This document shows positions 39,968 to 48,017 of a DNA stretch of 64,000 nt, piece by piece. The position numbers were made by a program, and so were the translations under genes. The notes under the pieces are model-generated. The model had not been told where the DNA came from. It did no database searches and worked only from the letters and a program-made list of their open reading frames with translations. Source of the DNA: Mucilaginibacter celer (GTDB lineage: Bacteria > Bacteroidota > Bacteroidia > Sphingobacteriales > Sphingobacteriaceae); NCBI RefSeq assembly GCF_003576455.2, contig NZ_CP032869.1, positions 5,146,001-5,210,000 of the forward strand. Reading direction: 5' to 3'. Within the stretch, counting starts at the first letter, position 1. Every line of letters begins with the position of its first letter.

Positions 39968-42553
39968 TTAAAATCCTTTCTTCCTCGTAATCCCCGGCTT
40001 CCGGCTTTTTCGCTCTGCCGGTTCAGCAACGCCTTCGGCACCATAGCTGCGGGCCATTTTGGCTATGCGTTCTTCCAGGGTTTCGGTAGTAAGTTTTTCA
40101 CGCCCAAGGCTATCCACCATTATCGGGAATGCAAAAGGCGTAGGTCTTTCAATCACTTTTAAAATAATGTTTTGCGATTGAATGCGCTGCAGCGCGGCCC
40201 TCAGCCTAAACTCTTCCAGTTGAAAAGCAAGTGCTTCATTGTACGCCTGGCGGATCAGTAAATTATCCGGCTCGTACTCGCTGAAAACCTCGAATAATAA
40301 AGATGTTGAGGCCTGTAAGTGTTTGTTTTTAATCTGCTGTCCGGGATAACCAGTAAATACCAATCCGCCGATGTGGGCTATATCCCTAAACTTTCGCCGG
40401 GCCATTTCATTGGCGTTTAAACTGTGCTGAATATCATCTATCAGGTTATCAAGCGAGAAAAAGGCCGAATCCTCCAGGGCTTCCTCAATAGGAATATCCT
40501 CATCAGTAAGCAGTTCAAATCCGTAATCGTTCATGGCGATAGAAAAACTGGCCGGTTTTATCTTGCTGATGCGATAGGCCAGCAGCGATGCCATACCCTC
40601 GTGTACCAATCTTCCCTCAAAAGGATAAAATAAGAGGTGGTGTCCTTCTTTTGATTTGAATGATTCGATCAAAAATTCGTGACTTTGTGGCAGGTGCGAT
40701 AGTTTTTGTTGCAGATCAAAAAGCGGCTTGAGGGCTTTTACCTCCACATCCCGCTCAAGGCCATGCGCTACCTCATCCAGTTTTAGCCTGAATACTGCGG
40801 CCAGTTGTGATGATAAAGGCATCCGCCCGCCATTCCAACTGGGGATAATACCTTTGGTCGAGTTTGATTTTTTAACATAAGCCGTCATCTCCTTTACTCT
40901 TACAAACTCCAGGCTGCGGCCGGCAAACCAGAATGTATTACCGGGCTTCAATTTGGATACAAACGACTCTTCGATAGTACCTAAACTGCCGCCGCTGAGC
41001 CATTTTACACGGATACTTAACTCGCTGGTGATAGTACCGATGCTTAAACGATGCCGCATGGCTACCCGCCTGCTGTTCACTTTGTAAAGGCCATTCTCAA
41101 CCTCAACCTTTAAAAATTCATCGTACTGGGCCAGGGTTTTGCCCCCGGTTGTGATAAAATCAAGCAGTTGGCCAAATTCACTCCTGCTCAAATCAGCAAA
41201 TGCATAGGTTGTTTTTATCTCACTAAATAATTCTTCGGCCTTAAAGCCATCAGATACCGCCAGTGTAACCATGTACTGGATCAGCACATCCATAGCCAGC
41301 AGCAAGGGGTCGCGGCTTTCAAATATTTTGGCTTTAATGGCCTCTTTCAGCGCCGCCCCCTCCAATAACTCGAGCGAGTGGGTAGGCACAAAATAGGCTA
41401 ACGAAGTTGCTCCCGGATGGTGCCCGCTTCTGCCCGCCCGCTGCATAAAACGGGCAACGCCTTTGGGGCTCCCCACTTGCACCACGGTATCAACGGGCCG
41501 AAAATCCACCCCCAGGTCCAAACTCGATGTACATACCACCAGCTTCAGCGCCTCGGCATGCAGTGCGGCTTCCACCCAGTTGCGCAGCTCATTATCCAAC
41601 GAGCCGTGATGCATGGCCATAATGCCGGCATACTCAGGGTAGTTATCCAAAATAGCGTGATACCAGATTTCAGATTGTGAGCGGGTATTAGTAAAAATGA
41701 GCGTTGTTTTACTTTTGGCAACAATTTCCATCACCTCCGGCAGCAGCTTTAAACCGATATGCCCGGCCCACGAATAGTTTTCGATATTTTGAGGGATGAT
41801 GGAACGGATATCCAGCTTTTTCTCCAGGTTGGCCCGCACCATCCTGATCTGCTCTTTCGGAAAATCATTACCTAACAGCACCTCAGCCGCTTGTTCAAGA
41901 TTGCCGATGGTAGCGCTGATGCCCCAGATTTTAAGTGGGAAGTCGTGAGACTTAAGTTCTAAGTCTTTTGACTTTTGATTTAAGACTTCCGACTTAGAAC
42001 CTAAGACTTTTAACTTAGACAAACCCAATTCCACCTGTACGCCGCGTTTGGTTCCCAGCAACTCGTGCCACTCATCAATCACCACCACTTGCAGTTGGCT
42101 AAACAATTTGGGATATTCTTTCTGGGCCAGCATCAGGTGCAGGCTTTCGGGTGTGGTAAGCAATACCTCGGGAAGCTTTTTTTTGAGGGCAGATTTTTCG
42201 GCTGCCGATGTATCGCCGGTGCGTGTCATTATCCGCCAGGGCAGGCCCATCTCATTGCAGGCCTCCTGCATGGCCTTGCGGATATCGTTGGTTAAGGCAC
42301 GAAGCGGTGTTATCCAAAGCATCAGCAAGCCGTTGTTTTGCTGTGTTTTAAAAGTATCAGGATGTTGGTTAATAAAACCCGCCAGAAAAGGCAAAAACAG
42401 GGCAAACGTTTTACCGCTGCCGGTTGGCGCATTCAGCAAACCCGAATAACCATTCAGATAAGCATCCATCATTTCGGCCTGGAAAGGGAACTGTTCCCAG
42501 TTTTTTTCCCGGTACCATTGTTGTATTACCTGTTGGCCTTTACTTGTCATCAT
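39968..42553 (-). CDS. Lhr-type ligase-associated DEXH helicase with a repeat-derived insert
   Basis: The protein has 861 residues. Walker A is NAPTGSGKTFALFLPFLAG (about 38-56) and the DEXH box is VVVIDEWHELLG (about 155). The helicase C domain has FTNTRSQSEIWYHAIL and GVARFMQRAGRSGH. The C-terminal part matches Lhr-core and the ligase-associated family. It unwinds nucleic acid 3' to 5', probably in DNA repair. No ligase, exonuclease or phosphoesterase partner genes adjoin it. Residues about 180-206 (LKVLGSKSEVLNQKSKDLEL and following) look like an insertion from a palindromic repeat that kept the frame. Confidence 0.93.
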   Translation of the reverse strand: MMTSKGQQVIQQWYREKNWEQFPFQAEMMDAYLNGYSGLLNAPTGSGKTFALFLPFLAGFINQHPDTFKTQQNNGLLMLWITPLRALTNDIRKAMQEACNEMGLPWRIMTRTGDTSAAEKSALKKKLPEVLLTTPESLHLMLAQKEYPKLFSQLQVVVIDEWHELLGTKRGVQVELGLSKLKVLGSKSEVLNQKSKDLELKSHDFPLKIWGISATIGNLEQAAEVLLGNDFPKEQIRMVRANLEKKLDIRSIIPQNIENYSWAGHIGLKLLPEVMEIVAKSKTTLIFTNTRSQSEIWYHAILDNYPEYAGIMAMHHGSLDNELRNWVEAALHAEALKLVVCTSSLDLGVDFRPVDTVVQVGSPKGVARFMQRAGRSGHHPGATSLAYFVPTHSLELLEGAALKEAIKAKIFESRDPLLLAMDVLIQYMVTLAVSDGFKAEELFSEIKTTYAFADLSRSEFGQLLDFITTGGKTLAQYDEFLKVEVENGLYKVNSRRVAMRHRLSIGTITSELSIRVKWLSGGSLGTIEESFVSKLKPGNTFWFAGRSLEFVRVKEMTAYVKKSNSTKGIIPSWNGGRMPLSSQLAAVFRLKLDEVAHGLERDVEVKALKPLFDLQQKLSHLPQSHEFLIESFKSKEGHHLLFYPFEGRLVHEGMASLLAYRISKIKPASFSIAMNDYGFELLTDEDIPIEEALEDSAFFSLDNLIDDIQHSLNANEMARRKFRDIAHIGGLVFTGYPGQQIKNKHLQASTSLLFEVFSEYEPDNLLIRQAYNEALAFQLEEFRLRAALQRIQSQNIILKVIERPTPFAFPIMVDSLGREKLTTETLEERIAKMARSYGAEGVAEPAERKSRKPGITRKKGF
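41940..42020. repeat. Word-type palindromic repeat inside helicase coding sequence
   Basis: Read on the coding strand, this stretch contains aagtcttaggttctaagtc and later gacttagaacttaagtc. The two pair as inverted repeats (cttaggttctaagtc against gacttagaacttaag, 14 of 15). Between them lie further gtctt/aagtc words. It is in frame and codes for a Lys/Ser/Leu-rich insert between conserved helicase segments. The organisation matches the intergenic word-type repeats. Confidence 0.7.
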
Positions 42554-42634
42554 TCGTTTAACAAAAAAATCGGGGTTTGGTTATAGCTTACCTTAGCCCG
42601 CCAACAAATTAACTATTAAATTGGTTATGCTTAT

Positions 42635-43297
42635 ATGATGATAAAAAATTGCATGGTAATAGCCGCTGTAGCCATATGTTTGCTGGCCTGCGGCAATAAT
42701 AAAAAACAAACATCGCTGGCCGATACCAATAAAACGGTTAAAGATACCTCGGGACAGCACCTTGGGGACAGGAATGACACCACAGTGCATCATACCATGG
42801 CCTCGGATACCGGCAGTACTTCATCGCCCGATTGGCTGATAACACCGGGTAAAGGTATCGGTCATATTGTACTGGATGAAGATGTTAATAATGTAATGAA
42901 ACAACTGGGTAAACCCGATAGTTCGGACGCGGCGATGGGAAGCTCGCTTTTAGTTTGGTTTGCCGGGCATAATCCATCCGGCAACCGTACTGTAGTTTTC
43001 GCTCATCATAATATGGGTGGTAAGGATGAAACTGTAAGCCACGTACGCAAAGTGCTGGTAACATCACCCAAATTTAAAACTGCTGATGGCCTGGGCGTTG
43101 GCTCGGCCGAAGGTGCGATCAGGAAAGTTTATACCTTGAAAGCATCAGGCAGCTACACCAACAAAAGCGGTAAGGTGCAGGTTTATACCGATCTGGCTAA
43201 GGGCATCTCTTTCGAAATTGACGGCGGGGGGAATTGCGTTGGCGTAGTTGTACACAAGGTAACCGATACTGCAGCAGCATATTTGAATATGCATTAA
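42635..43297 (+). CDS. Lipoprotein of unknown function
   Basis: The protein has 220 residues with a lipoprotein signal (MVIAAVAICLLAC, Cys19) followed by a Ser/Thr/Asp-rich linker of about 40 residues. The C-terminal 150 residues contain repeats of a beta-alpha unit with GKGIGHIVLDEDVNNVMKQLG and DGLGVGSAEGAIRKVY, each beginning with a Gly-Val/Ile-Gly stretch. The pattern recalls SmpA/BamE-like small folds, but I do not recognise the family. It is divergent from the helicase gene. Confidence 0.72.
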   Translation: MMIKNCMVIAAVAICLLACGNNKKQTSLADTNKTVKDTSGQHLGDRNDTTVHHTMASDTGSTSSPDWLITPGKGIGHIVLDEDVNNVMKQLGKPDSSDAAMGSSLLVWFAGHNPSGNRTVVFAHHNMGGKDETVSHVRKVLVTSPKFKTADGLGVGSAEGAIRKVYTLKASGSYTNKSGKVQVYTDLAKGISFEIDGGGNCVGVVVHKVTDTAAAYLNMH

Positions 43298-43342
43298 GAT
43301 TTTTAAAGGGCATAATTTGCCCTTTAATTTTTAAATTTAGCC

Positions 43343-43696
43343 ATGGCTACGGATATGCACATATTTATGCTTTTTATGCAAAATACTTTGTTACCACTAC
43401 CCGGTATCACACAAAAAAAGTGTTTTGATGATGAGGCTTTTTATGTAAATGGTAAGATCATAGCTAATGTGAAAGAAAAAGACGAATTGCTGGCCTTACA
43501 TACCTCCAAGCGTGAAAAATGGATGGCGCTTGATCCGCATACCTACTTTATCACGCCTCATTATCAAAACTACAAATACATGTTAGTGCGATTAGAAACT
43601 GCCTCGCCCGATGATGTGAAACAATTACTTATTACTGCTTATTTGGCGAGGGCTACTAAAAAGCTGATTAAGGAGTATGAGGCGATGAGTTTGTAA
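43343..43696 (+). CDS. MmcQ/YjbR-family protein
   Basis: The protein has 117 residues. The pattern LPGITQKKCFDDEAFYVNGKIIANV, then LLALHTSKREKWMALDPHTYFITPHYQNYKYMLVRL and ending with a helix ARATKKLIKEY, matches MmcQ/YjbR (a CyaY-like fold proposed to bind DNA). Function is not established in this group. Confidence 0.85.
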   Translation: MATDMHIFMLFMQNTLLPLPGITQKKCFDDEAFYVNGKIIANVKEKDELLALHTSKREKWMALDPHTYFITPHYQNYKYMLVRLETASPDDVKQLLITAYLARATKKLIKEYEAMSL

Positions 43697-43706
43697 AAGT
43701 TTTCAT

Positions 43707-43818
43707 CTATCGCTGGCGCACGCGTGTCGCGTGTGCCTAAACAGATAGGACATCTTTATAACTATGTTTTACGATGAATTAGCATGCGGGGCACACGCGG
43801 CATGCGTGCGCCAACTAT
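43707..43818. repeat. Inverted repeat (ctggcgcacgcgtgtcgcgtg)
   Basis: Left arm 43707-43737 (tggcgcacgcgtgtcgcgtg and onward) and right arm 43788-43818 (ggggcacacgcggcatgcgt and onward) are near reverse complements over about 30 bases, separated by 50 AT-rich bases. It sits between convergent genes. The GC-rich arms differ from the word-type repeats and could form a strong hairpin. Confidence 0.72.
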
Positions 43819-43833
43819 CAGAACGGGACTTCC

Positions 43834-44151
43834 CTAATCTCCACCCATCAGTTTAAACACCATCCCATCCATATCCTCTGTAATCCTGATCTGGCAGGCC
43901 AGGCGGCTGCTGGGCTCAACATAGGGTAAAGTATCCAATACGTCCAGCTCGGCATCAGTTGGCGTAAAATATTGTTCGGGGCCTTCAATAACCTGTACAT
44001 GGCAGGTAGCACAAAGGGCCATACCGCCGCAGGTAGCCAGGATCTCGTATTCAGAAGCTTTTAGCACTTCCATCAGGCTCAGGTTAATACCTTCCGGGAT
44101 TTCTACCGGCATCCTGCCGCCATCGCGGTCAATTATAGTAAGGTTAATCAT
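43834..44151 (-). CDS. 2Fe-2S ferredoxin, adrenodoxin type
   Basis: The protein has 105 residues with Cys ligands in CGGMALCATC (C-x5-C-x2-C) and a fourth Cys in SRLACQIR. This is the adrenodoxin-type spacing. It should carry electrons from the flavoprotein reductase encoded two bases upstream on the same strand, to an unidentified oxygenase or cluster assembly enzyme. Confidence 0.94.
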   Translation of the reverse strand: MINLTIIDRDGGRMPVEIPEGINLSLMEVLKASEYEILATCGGMALCATCHVQVIEGPEQYFTPTDAELDVLDTLPYVEPSSRLACQIRITEDMDGMVFKLMGGD

Positions 44152-44153
44152 GG

Positions 44154-45164
44154 CTAAAAGGCGCTAACACCATAAACGGTGGTATATTTAAAACTCAGTT
44201 TTTGCTCGGGGAATACATATTTAAAGGCACTCTGTGCCATCAAGGCCGCTTCGTGAAAACCGCAAAGTATCAGCTTTAATTTACCGGGATAGGTATTGAT
44301 ATCGCCAATGGCATAAATACGCTCAATATTAGTGCTGTAATCAACGGTGTTTACTGCTATGGCTGATCTGTCGATATTCAATCCCCACTCAGCAATAGGT
44401 CCCAACTTAGGACTGAGACCAAAAAGCGGGATCAGGTGATCGGCCTCGATATGGCTCACCTGGTTGTTTCGGTCGAGCAGCGTAATTTCCTGCAAACTAT
44501 CATCACCAGTTAGTGCAACCACGTTCGATTTCAGGATCAGGTCAATCTTACCCTCCTTAGCCAGATCAAAAACTTTCCCTGCACTATCCGGTGCTCCGCG
44601 GAAGGTATCGCCCCTATGAACCAGCGTTACCCTTTCGGCTACGTTGCTCAAAAAAACTGCCCAATCCAAAGCCGAATCGCCGCCGCCGGCCAGTACCACT
44701 TTTTTACCACGGAAATGCTCTGGATTTTTCACCATGTAGGCTACGCCCTTGCCTTCAAAATCGGCAAGGCGGTCAATTTCGGGTTTGCGGGGTTCAAAGC
44801 AGCCTAAGCCACCGGCAATCACAACTACCTGGCAGTGCACGCTGGTGCCGTCGTCTGTTTTAATATCGTATGATCCATCTTCGCGCCTGTTAAGGGTTTC
44901 CACACGTTCGCCCAAACTAAACGTTGGGTTAAATGGCGCAATCTGCAGCATCAGGTTATCAATTAACTGCTGCGCGGTAATATCCGGATAGCCCGGGATA
45001 TCGTAAATGGGTTTATGCGGATAAATTTCGGAAAGTTGCCCGCCAACCTGCGGCAGTACATCAATTAAATGGCAGCGCATTTTTAACAGCCCGGCTTCAA
45101 AAACAGCAAATAAACCAACAGGGCCCGCCCCTATAATGCAAATATCAGTAGTGATTTGTTCCAT
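44154..45164 (-). CDS. Thioredoxin-reductase-like ferredoxin-NADP reductase
   Basis: The protein has 336 residues. FAD motif IIGAGPVGLFAVFEAGL (about 10-26), NADPH motif VVLAGGGDSALDWAVFL, and C-terminal YAIGDINTYPGKLKLILCGFHEAALMAQ match the TrxR-like FNR family lacking a redox CxxC. It transfers electrons from NADPH to the adjacent adrenodoxin-type ferredoxin; the genes are 2 bp apart. A LysR-type gene lies upstream on the same strand. Confidence 0.94.
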   Translation of the reverse strand: MEQITTDICIIGAGPVGLFAVFEAGLLKMRCHLIDVLPQVGGQLSEIYPHKPIYDIPGYPDITAQQLIDNLMLQIAPFNPTFSLGERVETLNRREDGSYDIKTDDGTSVHCQVVVIAGGLGCFEPRKPEIDRLADFEGKGVAYMVKNPEHFRGKKVVLAGGGDSALDWAVFLSNVAERVTLVHRGDTFRGAPDSAGKVFDLAKEGKIDLILKSNVVALTGDDSLQEITLLDRNNQVSHIEADHLIPLFGLSPKLGPIAEWGLNIDRSAIAVNTVDYSTNIERIYAIGDINTYPGKLKLILCGFHEAALMAQSAFKYVFPEQKLSFKYTTVYGVSAF

Positions 45165-45242
45165 TGTGTGATCGCCTTTTATTCAGCAATCAAATTTCCC
45201 CTTAAAACTACTGGTTATCAAATGATATAAAGTAATACTTGA

Positions 45243-46142
45243 TTACTTTAAGTTATAATTAGCCAGGCAAAAACGTTTAAATAACTCAATCAGTTTGCTG
45301 TGTTTGCCATGCAGCTGGATAAACTGAAAAGTGCGAAAAATCTCCAATCCCTTAATATCGATAATGCTGAGCTCGTTGTATTTTAATTCGCTTACTACTG
45401 ACTGGATAGAGAGGAAAGTTGCCGTTTCTGAATACAAAAGGTACTGTTTGATGGCGATACTGCTCTCGAGCTGAATTTCGATATTGAGATCTTTAGGACT
45501 GATCTGCACCCCGGCCAGGGCATTAAAAATCACATCTAAAGTACCCGAACCTGCCTCGCGCAAAACCAGCGGAATAGCGGGTAATTGTTTGGGTGTGATC
45601 TCGGCCTTTTTGGATAACTTATTGTTTGCCGCGGTAACCAGCACAATCTCATCCTTCGCAAAATCGGTATAAGCGAGTTGCGCCGAGTGAGCGGCCCCCT
45701 CAACAATGGCAATATCAATTTTTTCGGCCAGCACCATATGCGAGATCTGATCGGTATTGGCCTGTATAAAGTTGAAGGTTACTTTAGGATATGTTTTTTT
45801 AAACAAAGCCAGCAACTTGGGTAAAATGGTTTGGGCTACCGTGGTGCTTGCGCCTATATGCAGGGTACCGGCTTCCAGATCATTTAATTGAGCCAGTTCG
45901 TTTTCGAGATCGGTGTAAGTTTGAAAAATCTTTTCGGCATATTTTTCTAATACTTTGCCGGCTGATGTAAGTGCAATATTGTTGCCGTTGCGTTTAAAAA
46001 GCTGCTGGCTTAGCTGCTTTTCCAGCTCTTTAATATGCTTGGTAACGGCAGGCTGGGTAATAAACAATTCCGAAGCGGCTTTGGTAAAGCTTAACCGCTG
46101 GGCAACCGTGTAAAAAACCTTCAGCCTGAAATCGAATATCAT
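45243..46142 (-). CDS. LysR-family transcriptional regulator
   Basis: The protein has 299 residues. The N-terminal helix-turn-helix is RLSFTKAASELFITQPAVTKHIKELE, with a typical LysR substrate domain (CysL/CbbR-like by overall similarity). It lies just upstream of the reductase/ferredoxin pair on the same strand and may regulate it. The effector is unknown. Confidence 0.93.
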   Translation of the reverse strand: MIFDFRLKVFYTVAQRLSFTKAASELFITQPAVTKHIKELEKQLSQQLFKRNGNNIALTSAGKVLEKYAEKIFQTYTDLENELAQLNDLEAGTLHIGASTTVAQTILPKLLALFKKTYPKVTFNFIQANTDQISHMVLAEKIDIAIVEGAAHSAQLAYTDFAKDEIVLVTAANNKLSKKAEITPKQLPAIPLVLREAGSGTLDVIFNALAGVQISPKDLNIEIQLESSIAIKQYLLYSETATFLSIQSVVSELKYNELSIIDIKGLEIFRTFQFIQLHGKHSKLIELFKRFCLANYNLK

Positions 46143-46171
46143 GGAGGCAATTTAGGAATTCTTAATCCAGA

Positions 46172-46198
46172 CTTACGAAGTTTTTGAAACTTCGTAAG
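46172..46198. repeat. Perfect hairpin between LysR and DUF4199 genes
   Basis: A 12-bp perfect stem (cttacgaagttt at 46172-46183, aaacttcgtaag at 46187-46198) with a 3-base loop lies between the DUF4199 stop and the LysR start. There is no T-run on either side, so it is more likely a processing or regulatory hairpin, or a protein-binding dyad, than a classic terminator. Confidence 0.65.
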
Positions 46199-46219
46199 CC
46201 TGAACATCATGGCACTATG

Positions 46220-46759
46220 TTAGTTAGCCGCCAATTGCGGATCGGAATTTTTGCGTTTTAATATTAGTGCTGCAATCAATGCAATTACAAGCCCAACCGG
46301 CAGTATCTCGACGTAGGTAAGCAGGATAACCCCAACCGGACTTTTGTACATTTCTGCATAAGGAGCCATTTCGGCAGCCTTTTGTTTAAGTTCGGCATCT
46401 GTTGCACCATGAGCTTTAGCATCATTTAGCACATGCGCCACATACTTGTTCATAAAATCGGGGAAGAAATTATAAAACTCAATGAGCCAAACCAATACAT
46501 AAATAGTTGATGTAATAGCTACAATAGAAAGCCCAATACCAAGCGCCTTGCCAAAGCTGATTACGCCACCATTATACTTATCTCGGTAGTTTTTGATGGC
46601 TACAAATATCAAGGAGAAGGCCAGCACCATCGAGCCGTAACCGACCCACATATTGCCCTGAAAATTGGGATTGTTATAACACAAGGCTCCCGAGATACAT
46701 CCGGTTGCCGCAATGATCAAACCCGAGATTGATCCAAAAACAAGTACATTTTTTTTCAT
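46220..46759 (-). CDS. DUF4199 membrane protein
   Basis: The protein has 179 residues with four hydrophobic helices: VFGSISGLIIAATGCISGAL, WVGYGSMVLAFSLIFVAI, KALGIGLSIVAITSTIYVLVWLI and VGVILLTYVEILPVGLVIALIAALIL. The order and the ISFGKALGIG segment match DUF4199, common in Bacteroidota. Function is unknown. Confidence 0.88.
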   Translation of the reverse strand: MKKNVLVFGSISGLIIAATGCISGALCYNNPNFQGNMWVGYGSMVLAFSLIFVAIKNYRDKYNGGVISFGKALGIGLSIVAITSTIYVLVWLIEFYNFFPDFMNKYVAHVLNDAKAHGATDAELKQKAAEMAPYAEMYKSPVGVILLTYVEILPVGLVIALIAALILKRKNSDPQLAAN

Positions 46760-46869
46760 ATTGTTTTATGTTTTGATGGAACAAATTTGGAGTGCAGGCT
46801 TGAAACTGGGCTCATACTTTAGGATGATTTTGAAAATACCGGCCCGAATAATGCTAAAGGGTGATGTTT

Positions 46870-47337
46870 TCAGGGGATGATACAAAGCCGTTTAGCCATC
46901 TCAACCGCCTGCGTTCGGCGCTTTACCTCCATTTTTTCAAATACTTTTGCCGAATGTGTTTTGATAGTATTTAAAGATACAAACAAGCGCTCAGAAATTT
47001 CCTGGTTGCTCAATCCCTCGGCCATCAGCTGCAAAACCTCCAGCTCGCGTTTGCTTAGCCCAAGCTTATCAAGTTCGGTTTGGTTAATGGTAAATTCAGG
47101 ACCGTTGTTAATATAAACAGGTTTTTCAACCACTACAGTTTTAGGTTTGGTGAGCTTTAACGCCAGCCAGATGCCGAGCGCGGTAAAGAATACAGCTATG
47201 GCCCCCATATAAGCCTCATAGGCATGGTTTACAATAATGAGTTTTAACTCCAGCCATTTCAGCAAAAACAATAGCAAAGCCAATGTTACCCCGTAAAGGA
47301 TAGTAAGCCTATGTTTTGCCAGCGGGTTTGAAGTCAT
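46870..47337 (-). CDS. Membrane-anchored LuxR-type regulator
   Basis: The protein has 155 residues. Two hydrophobic segments (LTILYGVTLALLLFLLKWL and YMGAIAVFFTALGIWLALKL) precede a GerE/LuxR helix-turn-helix (LSKRELEVLQLMAEGLSNQEISERLFVSLNTIKTHSAKVFEKM). It lacks a receiver domain. It likely binds DNA from the inner membrane. Confidence 0.9.
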   Translation of the reverse strand: MTSNPLAKHRLTILYGVTLALLLFLLKWLELKLIIVNHAYEAYMGAIAVFFTALGIWLALKLTKPKTVVVEKPVYINNGPEFTINQTELDKLGLSKRELEVLQLMAEGLSNQEISERLFVSLNTIKTHSAKVFEKMEVKRRTQAVEMAKRLCIIP

Positions 47338-47405
47338 TAATGATGATCAGCTATTTGAATTAAAATTAGAATATTTTGCGCAAAGCCCGAAAAGCTGCAA
47401 AACAA

Positions 47406-47429
47406 AAAAGCGGGAAACATCCCGCTTTT
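47406..47429 (-). terminator. Terminator after small secreted protein gene
   Basis: A 10-bp stem (aaaagcggga, loop aaca, tcccgctttt) is followed on the minus strand by TTTTTTGTT. It lies downstream of the gene at 47480-47851. Confidence 0.83.
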
Positions 47430-47479
47430 AAACTTTTAATACAGCATCAGATCAATCCCCCAATCCTAAAAATCAAGGT

Positions 47480-47851
47480 TTACTGCGCAGCCTTCTTCAC
47501 CGCATCCTTCTTAGCCTTTTTCTCAGCCTTCATAGCGGCATATTCTTTTTTCTGCTCGGGAGTTAACACTTTATCCAACCTATCCTGTGCCAGTTTTTTA
47601 ATCTTCTGATCGGCAGCGTGGCTGGTTCTTTTATCCTGTTTTAGTTTTTTAAGGCTGTCGATGCTGGTAGCCTGTGCTAATAAAATAGCGTTTACTTTTT
47701 TAGTTTGGTCGGCAGTTAGTTTCAGGTGTTTTTCGAGATGTTCGGTTTTATTGCCTGCCTTTTGGGCCGGGGTTTTCTCAACTTTTTTTTGCGCGCTGGC
47801 TGCGAAGCTTAGGCCGCCTGCAAGGGCCATTATCATCAGTAATTTTTTCAT
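47480..47851 (-). CDS. Small secreted Lys-rich protein, Spy/DUF4890-like
   Basis: The protein has 123 residues with a signal peptide (MIMALAGGLSFAASAQ). The mature helical part has two LTxxQ/Kxx-like units: KLTADQTKKVNAILLAQATS and VLTPEQKKEYAAMKAEKKAKK. This is typical of Spy-like or DUF4890 periplasmic proteins that may act as chaperones. It is very rich in Lys and Ala. Its precise role is unknown. Confidence 0.78.
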   Translation of the reverse strand: MKKLLMIMALAGGLSFAASAQKKVEKTPAQKAGNKTEHLEKHLKLTADQTKKVNAILLAQATSIDSLKKLKQDKRTSHAADQKIKKLAQDRLDKVLTPEQKKEYAAMKAEKKAKKDAVKKAAQ

Positions 47852-48017
47852 CCGTTTTGTTTTGTGTAGATAACTAAATGTATTGACAATATACCGTAGT
47901 TTTGGTTTAACAGGTTAAAAATTTGGTGCCATTTTACATTTAAATTAAACCAAAGCGATTTTTTAGCGTCATACCATTACCAAAACAAATTAATAGTTAA
48001 AAATATACCCGGATACT

